Positions 43,934-52,537 of a stretch of 64,000 bases of DNA are shown here, piece by piece (position 1 is the stretch's first letter; each line of letters starts with the position of its first letter). Location: contig JAEYXR010000052.1 of the NCBI GenBank assembly GCA_023431215.1, positions 1-64,000 on the forward strand. Direction: 5' to 3'. A model generated the notes under the pieces. It was not told where the DNA came from. It searched no databases and was given only the letters and a program-made list of their open reading frames with translations. The DNA comes from Bacillota bacterium (lineage in GTDB: Bacteria > Bacillota > Clostridia > Oscillospirales > Ruminococcaceae). The position numbers were made by a program, and so were the translations under genes.

Positions 43934-45118
43934 TTATTCATAACGTAGTGCGTCTACAGGTCGTAAACGGGCAGCCAATTTGGCTGGATATACACCAAAT
44001 ATAACACCAACTGCGCAAGAAAACAAGTTAATTTCCAGAAGCAAGAGTGGGTCGAGGACAAAGATGATACCGGAAACAGAATAGATAGCGACTGCTGTAG
44101 CAATGCAGGCCAAAGTACCAATGATACTACCCGCCAATGCCATCAGCGATGATTCTAGCAAAAACTCCATTAAAATATTGCTCTTTTTGGCGCCAATGGC
44201 TTTTTTTATCCCTATTTCACGAGTTCTATCATGAACCGAGACAATCATAATTGTCATAATGCTTAGTCCTGATACCACCAGTGATACCGCTCCGATGGCG
44301 GTCAACACCCATGTTACGGACTGAATAATGGAGTTGATTCTGTCCTTTTGTACCGCTAAGTCTTCAAAGTGATATAAATTACGGTATCCTGCCAAGAGGC
44401 TTAAACGGTCAGTTATGGTCGTGCCTGCCGCTGCAGTATCTTCTTCACTGGTTACTCGCACAAACACCTGATCTACGGTTGTCTGCTTACCAATAAATTG
44501 ATGAACTGTATAAGGAATGTACACAAAAGCCGGCACATAATCACCGGCTATGTTTTTTATGGCACTTTGGTCTGAACTTACTATCCCTACAATTTCCAAC
44601 TCCTGCGTGACACCATTGATATTGAGGGTGAGCATTTTACCTACAATATTATCACGTTTATAATATGCCTGTGCCAAGGTATCATCTACAAGACAAACCG
44701 GTGAGGCAGAAGTAATATCACTTTGCCGAAGCAGTCTGCCGTTTTTTAGAGTTATTTCCATAATACCCACAGCATTTTCATCAATACCACAAACCACAGC
44801 ACTGCCGATATATTCACGCATTACTACCTGCGCAAAATCGGTCATCAGTGGAGCTGCCATCTCCACCTCTTCCATGGTGCGAAGCTCATTCAGCGCCTCA
44901 TCATCCAGCTTGCTGAGCTCTTTATCAGAAGCTGAAACCGTAATACAGTCAAACCCCAGCTTTCTAAGCTCCTGATTGATGATTGCTTGTCCTGTCATAC
45001 CAATGGAAGCTATTATCATGACAGAATATACTCCAATGGCAATGCCACCAACAGTAAGCATCATCTGCATCTTTTTTCTTATTAAATGCTTATATGCATA
45101 ACAAAAGCTATCCAGCAA
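43934..45118 (-). CDS. ABC transporter permease, MacB/FtsX type
   Basis: The 394-aa product has an N-terminal membrane helix, a large outer MacB-like domain (about residues 45-260) and three C-terminal helices. The family turn DRTREIGIKKAIGAKKSNIL lies between helices 2 and 3, and the protein ends RPVDALRYE. It probably exports a peptide or acts mechanically together with the upstream adaptor. The start is TTG 45118 with GAGGAA upstream, overlapping no codon of the adaptor gene. The expected ATP-binding subunit is not adjacent. Confidence 0.88.
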   Translation of the reverse strand: MLDSFCYAYKHLIRKKMQMMLTVGGIAIGVYSVMIIASIGMTGQAIINQELRKLGFDCITVSASDKELSKLDDEALNELRTMEEVEMAAPLMTDFAQVVMREYIGSAVVCGIDENAVGIMEITLKNGRLLRQSDITSASPVCLVDDTLAQAYYKRDNIVGKMLTLNINGVTQELEIVGIVSSDQSAIKNIAGDYVPAFVYIPYTVHQFIGKQTTVDQVFVRVTSEEDTAAAGTTITDRLSLLAGYRNLYHFEDLAVQKDRINSIIQSVTWVLTAIGAVSLVVSGLSIMTIMIVSVHDRTREIGIKKAIGAKKSNILMEFLLESSLMALAGSIIGTLACIATAVAIYSVSGIIFVLDPLLLLEINLFSCAVGVIFGVYPAKLAARLRPVDALRYE

Positions 45119-45121
45119 GGC

Positions 45122-46162
45122 TCATTCCTCTTTCACCAAAAATATTTTGGGTGCTTTTTCTCCCACTCCCGTACCCATCACGGCAATGGCTTCTCCGGGA
45201 TTTATTCCTTCCAGTATTTCAATTCCCTCTGCAAGCTCCAATCCTGTGATAATTTTTCTTTGTTCAACGTTACCATTTTTCGATATCCAAACAAATTCCT
45301 GATTACTGCTGTCCTGACCTACTGCTTCATAGGGTAAGAGAACCATTTGACGTTCTTCACCTGTTGTAATTGTTACCTTTACATCATAACCCGGCCGAAG
45401 ATTCTCCGGGAAATCGGTAATACGAATATCTGCTGTAACAACGGTTTCGTAGGCTGTTCCATTTAATACTTTTTCTGCAGTTGTGCTGATACGTTCTACT
45501 ACCCCGGAACAACTGGTTTTACCTAAACCCTGGCCTGTAATGACTGCAGAATTTCCTACAGATACTTTTTCTACATCACGCTCACTTATTTGCGCAGTTA
45601 CCAAAAAACTGCTACGGTCTTGAATTTTACAAAGAGAAATTCCTTGTGTTACAACCGTTCCTTCCTCTGGAAGGTCATCCAAAACAACACCACTGATGGG
45701 AGAGGTTACGGTAACTTCCTCAGCGCTTTCGGTGAGCAGCTCAATGGCTTCCTGCCCTTGTGTGGTTTGTGTCATTTTAGTTAGTTCTGCTGCAGACATC
45801 CCATACTTACTTGCCAAACCTGCCAACTGATCTAAGTTTGAACTTTCTTGCCCTTCACGAACCTGACGCACAAAAAACGGGGCATCCTCAGCGCTTCTTA
45901 ACAGTGCCAAGGGCTCTCCCCTGCTTACCATGGTTCCGGATTCAACATAAACTGTAACAATTTCATATAAGCCCGAAGATAACAGTTCGTACGCACGAAC
46001 AGTTTTTACTGTACCGTTACATTTAACTGTTGGAGTATATTCTTTTACTTGGGGTGTTACCACTGTTACCCGTGGCATTGTACCCAAAATAATTTCCGGT
46101 AATAATCCAACTCCTAAAATCATTACCGAAACAAGCAGTAAAACAAAAATTTTTTTCACCAT
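45122..46162 (-). CDS. Membrane-fusion (HlyD/MacA-like) adaptor protein
   Basis: The 346-aa product has an N-terminal membrane anchor (KKIFVLLLVSVMILGVGLLP). The rest has MacA-like parts: a lipoyl-like half (YEIVTVYVESGTMVSRGEPL), an alpha-hairpin, the second lipoyl half (VTSPISGVVLDDLPEEGTVV) and a beta-barrel domain ending with VMGTGVGEKAPKI. ATG 46162 follows GGAGG; the longer frame starts at TTG 46177 without a site. Forms a two-gene unit with the MacB-type permease. Confidence 0.85.
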   Translation of the reverse strand: MVKKIFVLLLVSVMILGVGLLPEIILGTMPRVTVVTPQVKEYTPTVKCNGTVKTVRAYELLSSGLYEIVTVYVESGTMVSRGEPLALLRSAEDAPFFVRQVREGQESSNLDQLAGLASKYGMSAAELTKMTQTTQGQEAIELLTESAEEVTVTSPISGVVLDDLPEEGTVVTQGISLCKIQDRSSFLVTAQISERDVEKVSVGNSAVITGQGLGKTSCSGVVERISTTAEKVLNGTAYETVVTADIRITDFPENLRPGYDVKVTITTGEERQMVLLPYEAVGQDSSNQEFVWISKNGNVEQRKIITGLELAEGIEILEGINPGEAIAVMGTGVGEKAPKIFLVKEE

Positions 46163-46177
46163 TGCAAATTCCTCCAA

Positions 46178-46603
46178 CCCATTGTGTCATCAGTTTTATT
46201 GTATCAAAAGCTCTGGAGATTATGAGAGCAAATCAAATCTTTTATTAGGTATATTCCAACGAAATTACACCAGAATAAAAGTGGGCGCAGCCAGCGATTG
46301 TTAAACAAATCAATAATCATCTTGCGCACAAAAAAGCATCATGACCCAAAAGTCATGATGCTTTAAGATAAGCAGTGAGGAGAGATGGTGTGTGTTAAGT
46401 TTAATTCCCTGCTCAGAGCAATGTGTTCATCAAGCGGACGGATATTGCAATTTAAACAAAATTGATAAAATTCCTAAATCTTCTTCAGAGCATCAGGGAG
46501 GCTGCATCTACTTTGAGACCAATGTAAAAAATAAAAAACAAGAATTAAGTAATGACCTATCTTGAATGGGATGCCTCTTTTGCTTGTGTAAGGTAAAGGG
46601 GCA
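46178..46603. other. 426-bp intergenic region with two hairpins
   Basis: No convincing gene. One perfect 13-bp stem AAAGCATCATGAC (46333-46364) is followed on the minus strand by TTTTTT and looks like a terminator for leftward transcription from radA. A second inverted repeat, GATGCC with GGCATC, lies just after the radA stop (about 46569-46597). The left end should hold the promoter for the adaptor-permease unit. Confidence 0.55.
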
Positions 46604-48001
46604 TCATTCCTTTTTACGGATGACTCCAAAAGCTTCGGAAATATTAGAAACACCGTAAAAAGCAGCCTGAGGATATTGGGATAAATCCAATAGCTTCATG
46701 TTGCTTTTGGGCAAAATAAAGGTATCAAAGCCCAACCGATACCCCTCCCCTACCCTCTGGGTTATTTGAGAACATGAGCGAACTTCACCGGCAAGGCCAA
46801 CCTCCCCCAATGCAATCAACCTAGAGGGTATCGGCTTGTCAATAAGATTAGACACCAACGCCAGGCTAACGGCCAAATCTGCTGCAGGTTCGTCAATGCG
46901 CATTCCTCCAGCTACGTTGATAAACACATCTAGGTTACCCATAAAAAATCCACCGCGCTTTTCCAATACGGCAATTAAAAGCCCTGCCCTGTTGTAGTCA
47001 AAACCAGTGGAAACCCGCCTGGGAGTTCCCAGGCTACTTTTGGATACCAGCGCCTGTACTTCCAGCAGCAGAGGGCGTGTACCTTCCATCAGGCTGGTGA
47101 TACAAGTGCCCGATACCCCAAGAGGCCTGCCGTTTAATAACATTTCGGAGGGGTTTTCTACCTCTTGCAGCCCTTCTCCGCTCATTTCAAATACACCAAT
47201 TTCGTTGGTAGAGCCAAATCTATTTTTAATGGAACGTAGAATTCGGTAGCTAAGGTTGCGGTCACCTTCAAAATACAGGACGGTGTCTACCATATGCTCC
47301 AGTACCTTTGGCCCTGCAATATTGCCGTCTTTATTCACATGACCCACAATAAAAATAGGAATTTCCATACCCTTGCAGGCTATCATTAAAAGCTGAGTGC
47401 ACTCTCTTACCTGGCTGACGCTACCGGATGATGAGGAAATATTTGCAGCGGACAATGTCTGAATAGAATCTACAATGACAATATCTGGCTTTTGTTCTCG
47501 GATAGTCTCTACAATTTGTTCCACATCCGTAGATGCCGTAATTACAATATTGTGGCCAGATACACCCAGGCGGTTAGCCCGAAGCTTTACCTGCCTCATA
47601 CTTTCTTCACCAGAAACATAAAGAATGGTTAGTTCATGATTGATGGTACGGCACATTTGTAGCAGAATGGTAGACTTACCAATGCCCGGGTCACCACATA
47701 CCAACACAGCAGCACCAGGTACAATTCCTCCACCCAATACTCTGTCCAACTCTTTTAATCCAGTTTTATACCGCTGAGATTCATCTGCGGTAACCTCATG
47801 CAAGCGGTGTGCTTTTGCCGGTGCAGCAGCTGCCACAGCCGTTTTACCAGATGCTGTGGCACCCCCTGTAATTCTGCTTTCTTCTACAAAGGTGTTCCAA
47901 TTGTCACAGTCGGGACAACGCCCCTGCCATTTGGCGCTTTCACTGCCGCATTCGGTACAAACAAATACAGTTTTATTTTTGACCTTGCTCACTGCCACCA
48001 A
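46604..48001 (-). CDS. radA: DNA repair protein RadA
   Basis: RadA is a RecA/DnaB-like branch-migration ATPase for recombination. The 465-aa protein has an N-terminal Cys4 zinc finger (CTECGSESAKWQGRCPDC), Walker A GDPGIGKST, the RadA-specific KNRFG motif (SIKNRFGSTNE) and a C-terminal Lon-like domain. The start is TTG 48001 or, better spaced to AAGGA, GTG 47998. Its first codons overlap the 3' end of the amidase gene. Confidence 0.95.
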   Translation of the reverse strand: MVAVSKVKNKTVFVCTECGSESAKWQGRCPDCDNWNTFVEESRITGGATASGKTAVAAAAPAKAHRLHEVTADESQRYKTGLKELDRVLGGGIVPGAAVLVCGDPGIGKSTILLQMCRTINHELTILYVSGEESMRQVKLRANRLGVSGHNIVITASTDVEQIVETIREQKPDIVIVDSIQTLSAANISSSSGSVSQVRECTQLLMIACKGMEIPIFIVGHVNKDGNIAGPKVLEHMVDTVLYFEGDRNLSYRILRSIKNRFGSTNEIGVFEMSGEGLQEVENPSEMLLNGRPLGVSGTCITSLMEGTRPLLLEVQALVSKSSLGTPRRVSTGFDYNRAGLLIAVLEKRGGFFMGNLDVFINVAGGMRIDEPAADLAVSLALVSNLIDKPIPSRLIALGEVGLAGEVRSCSQITQRVGEGYRLGFDTFILPKSNMKLLDLSQYPQAAFYGVSNISEAFGVIRKKE

Positions 48002-48725
48002 TTATTCCTTCTTCCCGGTTTTGAAACTTCATAAGGGAGTAGCAAATAGTCATGGCCAGCTTATCCTGATATTCTTCAGTTTTCAGCAGCGCTGCTTCTC
48101 CCGGATTTGACAAAAAACCACACTCTGCCAGTACGGCGGGGTTTGTCTTATTATTATACAGCAAAAACAAGGTGCTGTCAGCTTTTTTGATTTTACGGTT
48201 ATTATCATTTTGAATATATGCTCGAATATTATCCTGCAGCATTTGTGCAAGTTCTTTGCTTTGTGGTAAATGTGGAGAATAAAAAATTTGGGCTCCATGC
48301 ACTGCAGATTGTTGGAATTTATTAAGATGGATACTGACCACAGCACAAAGCCCCGGTTGCTGCATAATTTCTAGTCGATTATGTAAATCGGAGTTTTTTT
48401 GTGAACGTATAGATTTTTTACTTTCATCGTGAATAGAGACATCTTCTTCACGGGTCATTATTACATCAAAACCGAATAGTGTACAGAGCGTTTTTGTTTT
48501 GTTAGTCAGACTAAGATTAATGTCTTTTTCCGTGATACCATTGCCGGTTGCTCCTCCGTCCATACCCCCATGACCGGCGTCTAAGACTATTTTTGGCCGA
48601 TTAACTGCTGCGGTTGTCTGCATTGTTGCAATATATAAGGTATCGGTCAGCCAGCCACAAAATAAAACAGCCGCTGCCAAAGCAAAGCCCATGGTCAAAA
48701 AATAAATTCTTTTTTTCCCTCTCAT
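47973..48725 (-). CDS. N-acetylmuramoyl-L-alanine amidase, CwlD-like
   Basis: The 250-aa protein has an N-terminal membrane anchor or signal (RIYFLTMGFALAAAVLFCGW) and an Amidase_3 zinc domain: VLDAGHGGMDGGATG (first His), then a glutamate block, VSIHLN (second His) and NPAVLAECGFLSNPGEAALL (catalytic Glu). Proteins of this size and plan in spore formers are CwlD, which starts muramic-lactam formation in the spore cortex. ATG 48725 follows AAAGGAG. Its 3' end overlaps radA. Confidence 0.85.
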   Translation of the reverse strand: MRGKKRIYFLTMGFALAAAVLFCGWLTDTLYIATMQTTAAVNRPKIVLDAGHGGMDGGATGNGITEKDINLSLTNKTKTLCTLFGFDVIMTREEDVSIHDESKKSIRSQKNSDLHNRLEIMQQPGLCAVVSIHLNKFQQSAVHGAQIFYSPHLPQSKELAQMLQDNIRAYIQNDNNRKIKKADSTLFLLYNNKTNPAVLAECGFLSNPGEAALLKTEEYQDKLAMTICYSLMKFQNREEGIIGGSEQGQK

Positions 48726-48731
48726 CCGCAA

Positions 48732-49037
48732 TTTCTCCTTTGTCTCACGTTATTTCCATACTATTGTAGTTTGGGGTTTGTATTTTAGTTGCGTGGACCG
48801 ATGCAGTCTTTATAGACACATAAGAAGAGAATGTGTATATAGAATAATACTGCATCCTAACTATATTTGCTTAGAATCTATGTTCTTTCCATATCATAAG
48901 CAGTGATATGGCTTTCTCTGCATACTTGTATAATATATGAGTGGGACAAAATGCGGTATGTGCAAGTAGAAAAATTGATAAATACGAAAAACGACAGGAT
49001 TTGCAGAGCAGCAAATCCTGTCGTTTTCTATATATTA
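48732..49037. other. 306-bp intergenic region upstream of the amidase gene
   Basis: No gene seen. It contains a small inverted repeat CCATATCA/TGATATGG (about 48891-48913) and, at the right end, the transketolase terminator. The amidase promoter should lie here; no strong consensus was identified. Confidence 0.5.
48987..49027 (-). terminator. Terminator after the transketolase genes
   Basis: A 17-bp perfect stem (AAAACGACAGGATTTGC at about 48987-49004 with its complement) and 6-nt loop, with T/A tracts on both sides. Confidence 0.85.
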
Positions 49038-49991
49038 TTAATTATTTTTTAATGTCAATGCTCGCTTGGTTTCAGCAATAATATTATCTGCACACAAGCC
49101 AAATTCCTGCAGTAGCTCAGCCCCTTTACCGCTGTGGCCAAATTCATCTTTGACACCTATACGTACAACAGGGACAGGATATTCCTCAGAAATTGCCTCC
49201 AGTACCGCGCTGCCCAAACCACCAATGATGGAATGTTCCTCTACAGTTACCAGCACACCGGTTTCCTTTGCTGCTTTTATCAGCAGTTCTTTATCAATGG
49301 GCTTAATGGTATGGATATTAATCACTCTTGCGGAGATGCCCTCTTTGCTCAGTGTCTCAGAAGCCAAAACAGCTTCATAAACTGTAATGCCGGTGGCGAT
49401 AATGGTAACATCTGTACCATCACACAGTGTTACGCCCTTGCCAAGCTCAAATTTGTAGGATGCAGCATCGTTAAAAACAGGTGCTGCCAAGCGACCAAAG
49501 CGCATATAGACAGGACCGACATACTCAACCGCAGCAGCAACAGCGGCCTTTGCTTCCACATCATCGGCAGGATTGATAATGACCATTCCGGGAATTTCAC
49601 GCATCAAGGCAATGTCTTCATTACACTGATGGGTAGCACCGTCTTCACCTACCGATACACCGGCATGGGTAGCGCCAATTTTTACATTGAGGTGAGGATA
49701 CCCAATGGAATTACGAACCATTTCGTAGGCGCGACCGGCTGCAAACATGGCAAAAGTGCTGACAAAAGGGATATATCCACAGGTAGAAGCACCGGCAGCC
49801 ACAACGGTCATATTGCCTTCTGCAATACCGCAATCAAAAAAGCGCTCGGGGCAGGCCTTTTTGAACATACCGGTTTTGGTGGCTGCAGCAAGGTCTGCAT
49901 CAAATACAATCACTTTTTCGTTTGTTTGGGCAAGCATAACCAAAGACTCCCCGTAGCTATCTCTAGTTGCTTTTTTCATCATTTCAGACAT
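49038..49991 (-). CDS. Transketolase, C-terminal subunit
   Basis: The 317-aa protein holds the pyrimidine-binding and C-terminal domains of transketolase: FDADLAAATKTGMFKKACPE, the thiamine-diphosphate-binding glutamate region DCGIAEGNM, then THAGVSVGEDGATHQ and a regulatory domain (VEEHSIIGGLGSAV). ATG 49991 follows AAGGAG. It follows the N-terminal subunit gene by 14 nt. Split transketolases occur widely in Clostridia and Archaea. It interconverts pentose phosphates, or could act in another ThDP-dependent reaction. Confidence 0.92.
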   Translation of the reverse strand: MSEMMKKATRDSYGESLVMLAQTNEKVIVFDADLAAATKTGMFKKACPERFFDCGIAEGNMTVVAAGASTCGYIPFVSTFAMFAAGRAYEMVRNSIGYPHLNVKIGATHAGVSVGEDGATHQCNEDIALMREIPGMVIINPADDVEAKAAVAAAVEYVGPVYMRFGRLAAPVFNDAASYKFELGKGVTLCDGTDVTIIATGITVYEAVLASETLSKEGISARVINIHTIKPIDKELLIKAAKETGVLVTVEEHSIIGGLGSAVLEAISEEYPVPVVRIGVKDEFGHSGKGAELLQEFGLCADNIIAETKRALTLKNN

Positions 49992-50005
49992 CTTCTGCAC
50001 ACTCC

Positions 50006-50848
50006 TTATCCAGCTAATGCTTCATCCAGCTTGGCTATTTCTTCCATCGCACATGCATATTGCTCGGCATTGGGAGCGCTGCCGTGCCAGGAAGCTTTAT
50101 CTTCCATAAAAGAAACCCCTTTGCCCTTTGTGGTTTTGGCTATGATGGCAGTGGGCTTTCCTGATATGGTTTTTGCCTTTTGAAAAGCAGCTTCAATGGC
50201 ATCAAAGTCATGACCGTCTATACAAATAACCTCAAAACCAAAGGCAGCAAATTTTTCATCAATGGGATAAGGAGAGCAGACATCGTCCAAGCTGCCGTCA
50301 ATTTGCAGCCCGTTGTTGTCTATTATGTAGCAGAGATTATCCAGGCCATAATGGGCTGCAAACATGGCAGACTCCCAAACCTGTCCTTCCTGAAGCTCTC
50401 CGTCACCAAGAATAGCATAGGTTCGGTAATCTTTTTTGCCAAGCTTACCCATAAGTGCCATACCAACAGCGGCAGACATTCCCTGTCCAAGGGAGCCGGC
50501 AGAAAAGTCTACTCCGGGCAGTTTGTTTAAATCGGGGTGCCCCTGGAGGCGTGAACCAACCCGGCGAAAGGTTTTTAATTCCTCAAAGGGCAAAAAGCCC
50601 TTAATTGCCATAGCAGAGTAAAGAGCAGGACAAACGTGTCCTTTGGATAGGACCAAGCGGTCACGATCCTCCCAATGGGGATTTTTAACATCCACTCTCA
50701 GTTCTTTTTCATACAGATAAGTCATGATGTCTGCAATAGACAGAGACCCACCGGGATGACCTGACTGTGCGGCAAAAACCGCTTCCACCACACCTTTGCG
50801 CACCTGATTGGCGGTACGCTGCAAAGTCTTCTTTTCTTGTGCGTTCAT
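50006..50848 (-). CDS. Transketolase, N-terminal subunit
   Basis: The 280-aa protein is the ThDP-binding half of transketolase. Motifs: AQSGHPGGSLSIADI, DRDRLVLSKGHVCPALY, SLGQGMSAAVGMAL and the GDGELQEGQVWE metal/ThDP motif, followed by NNGLQIDG. The start has a GGAGGAAAG site. Pairs with the C-terminal subunit encoded next. Confidence 0.93.
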   Translation of the reverse strand: MNAQEKKTLQRTANQVRKGVVEAVFAAQSGHPGGSLSIADIMTYLYEKELRVDVKNPHWEDRDRLVLSKGHVCPALYSAMAIKGFLPFEELKTFRRVGSRLQGHPDLNKLPGVDFSAGSLGQGMSAAVGMALMGKLGKKDYRTYAILGDGELQEGQVWESAMFAAHYGLDNLCYIIDNNGLQIDGSLDDVCSPYPIDEKFAAFGFEVICIDGHDFDAIEAAFQKAKTISGKPTAIIAKTTKGKGVSFMEDKASWHGSAPNAEQYACAMEEIAKLDEALAG

Positions 50849-50915
50849 TAAGCCTTTCCTCCTAAGCTTTTTTGCAGATTACCAAAAGCTCCTTGGCAAA
50901 CTGCCTGTAACATTA

Positions 50916-50953
50916 TTTATCCAGAAACTACGCCCCCGCAGTTTCTGGATAAA
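50916..50953. other. Long inverted repeat between rluD and the transketolase genes
   Basis: TTTATCCAGAAACT (50916-50929) pairs perfectly with 50940-50953 around a 10-nt G+C-rich loop. Without a clear T-run on the minus strand, it may be a weak terminator of rluD or a leader structure of the transketolase transcript. Confidence 0.55.
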
Positions 50954-50986
50954 TCTTCGCTGCCAGTCTCTCGGGTCAGCAGCTAT

Positions 50987-51901
50987 TTATTTTGCAATTC
51001 TTTGCAAAAGCGCCTTAAAATAAGGCGGGAGCTCCGAGGTAAATTCCATCCATTGTCCGGATGCGGGATGTTCAAAACCAATGGTACGTGCGTGCAGGCA
51101 TTGCCCATCGGTATCTATGGCACTTTTTTTAGGCCCATAGACACGATCGCCTGCAACAGGGTGCCCCATATATGCCATGTGCACTCTGATTTGATGTGTT
51201 CGGCCTGTTTCCAAACGGCATTTTACATAAGAAAACCCGGGATATTCCTCTAAAACCTCAACATGGGTCACCGCATTACGGGAATTTCGGTCGGTAACGC
51301 ACATTTTTTTACGGTCGTTAGGGCTACGGCCAATGGGTGCATCTACAGTAAAGGTATTTTCTTTAAAGTGTCCGTGCACCACCGCGGCATATTCCCGTGG
51401 AAAGCTGTGCTCTTTAATTTGAGCGGCAAGTCCCTGATGGGCAGCATCATTTTTTGATACAATCAGCAGCCCACTGGTGTCTTTGTCAATGCGGTGTACA
51501 ATACCCGGGCGGATGACTCCCCCGATGCCGGATAAAGATCCTCCGCAGTGGTGCAGTAAAGCATTTACCATAGTACCGTTGTAATTGCCTGCTGCCGGGT
51601 GAACCACCATACCCTTTGGTTTATTGACAACCAGCAGATGCTCATCTTCATAGACGATTTCAAGAGGAATTTCTTCAGCAACTGCATCCATGGCAACCGG
51701 GTCGGGAGATAAGACAACGATTTGCTCTCCGGTGCGCACCTGGCGGCTTTTGTCTACGGCTTTATCACCAATTGTAATGCCGCCATTTTTGCAAATGGTC
51801 TGTACTGCCGAGCGGCTAAGCTCCGGCAGCATCTGGGTAATTGCCTTATCTATGCGCAAGCCATCTGCTTCCTCAGGTACAGTCAGACAATATTCTTTCA
51901 T
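50987..51901 (-). CDS. rluD: RluD-family 23S rRNA pseudouridine synthase
   Basis: The 304-aa enzyme has an N-terminal S4 domain (GLRIDKAITQMLPELSRSAV) and the RluA/RluD catalytic block HRIDKDTSGLLIVSKN, with the catalytic Asp. A downstream RTHQIRVHMAYMGHPVAGD motif completes the domain. Target uridines cannot be read from sequence. It overlaps lspA by 4 nt, the standard Firmicutes pairing. Confidence 0.92.
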   Translation of the reverse strand: MKEYCLTVPEEADGLRIDKAITQMLPELSRSAVQTICKNGGITIGDKAVDKSRQVRTGEQIVVLSPDPVAMDAVAEEIPLEIVYEDEHLLVVNKPKGMVVHPAAGNYNGTMVNALLHHCGGSLSGIGGVIRPGIVHRIDKDTSGLLIVSKNDAAHQGLAAQIKEHSFPREYAAVVHGHFKENTFTVDAPIGRSPNDRKKMCVTDRNSRNAVTHVEVLEEYPGFSYVKCRLETGRTHQIRVHMAYMGHPVAGDRVYGPKKSAIDTDGQCLHARTIGFEHPASGQWMEFTSELPPYFKALLQRIAK

Positions 51902-52413
51902 GCTTCCTCTTCCCTGTTTTTACTCTGCGGTTCAGTTTGTAGTACAGATTTTTCTTTGCCTTCTAAAAAAATAATATAGTAAGCAAGCAAAAATGTCCCT
52001 ACAACAACACAGCAATCTGCAAAATTAAAGATAGGAAAATTAATGGGTTCAAAATAGATATAATCTACGACAAAGCCTCCGGGATTGAAGAATCGATCTA
52101 CCAGGTTGCCTACACCACCGCCAATAATAAGCGCCATTGATGTAAGCACCAGCTTGCCTTTAAACTTCTGTAATAGTACACCAACCACCAAAGCACCCAG
52201 TACAATGGCAGTTACCAGAAGTAGAAAACCTCGTCTTCCCTGTAGAATACCCCAGGCTGCCCCATAATTTTGATGATAATAAAGACTGAGCACATCAGGA
52301 ATGATGTCTATTTGTGTGACAGGCTGCAATACAGCAACCGCCCACTTTTTAATAAAAAAGTCCACAAGCACCAGCAGTGCTGCCGAACCAAGTGTGACAG
52401 CGGATAGTATCAT
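51898..52413 (-). CDS. lspA: Lipoprotein signal peptidase (signal peptidase II)
   Basis: The 171-aa protein has four membrane helices and the two catalytic aspartates in GGGVGNLVDRFFNPGGFVVD and FNFADCCVVVG. It cleaves prolipoprotein signal peptides. ATG 52413 follows CGGAGAA; the frame from 52461 is open but lacks a site. Coupled to rluD by overlap. Confidence 0.93.
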   Translation of the reverse strand: MILSAVTLGSAALLVLVDFFIKKWAVAVLQPVTQIDIIPDVLSLYYHQNYGAAWGILQGRRGFLLLVTAIVLGALVVGVLLQKFKGKLVLTSMALIIGGGVGNLVDRFFNPGGFVVDYIYFEPINFPIFNFADCCVVVGTFLLAYYIIFLEGKEKSVLQTEPQSKNREEEA

Positions 52414-52457
52414 TGCATTTCTCCGTTTATCAAATAAATATTTTTGTTGAATGTACA

Positions 52458-52497
52458 ACATCGGAATGCGGTATTTGGTAATACCACATTCCGATGT
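52458..52497 (-). terminator. Hairpin after ileS
   Basis: ACATCGGAATG (with GGTATT extension) pairs with the complement ending at 52497. No long T-run follows on the minus strand, so termination strength is uncertain. Confidence 0.55.
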
Positions 52498-52537
52498 GAA
52501 TAACAGGGGGCATTATGAAAAGCTTGCAGCCAAACAA

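Noticed and set aside
46388..46468. Possible 26-codon small gene after GAGGAGAG
   Set aside because: The ribosome-binding-like sequence directly abuts the ATG, the peptide has no pattern and there is no support from context.
49134..50183. 349-codon plus-strand frame
   Set aside because: It lies antisense to both transketolase genes; the minus-strand frames have clear motifs and codon usage, and this one does not.
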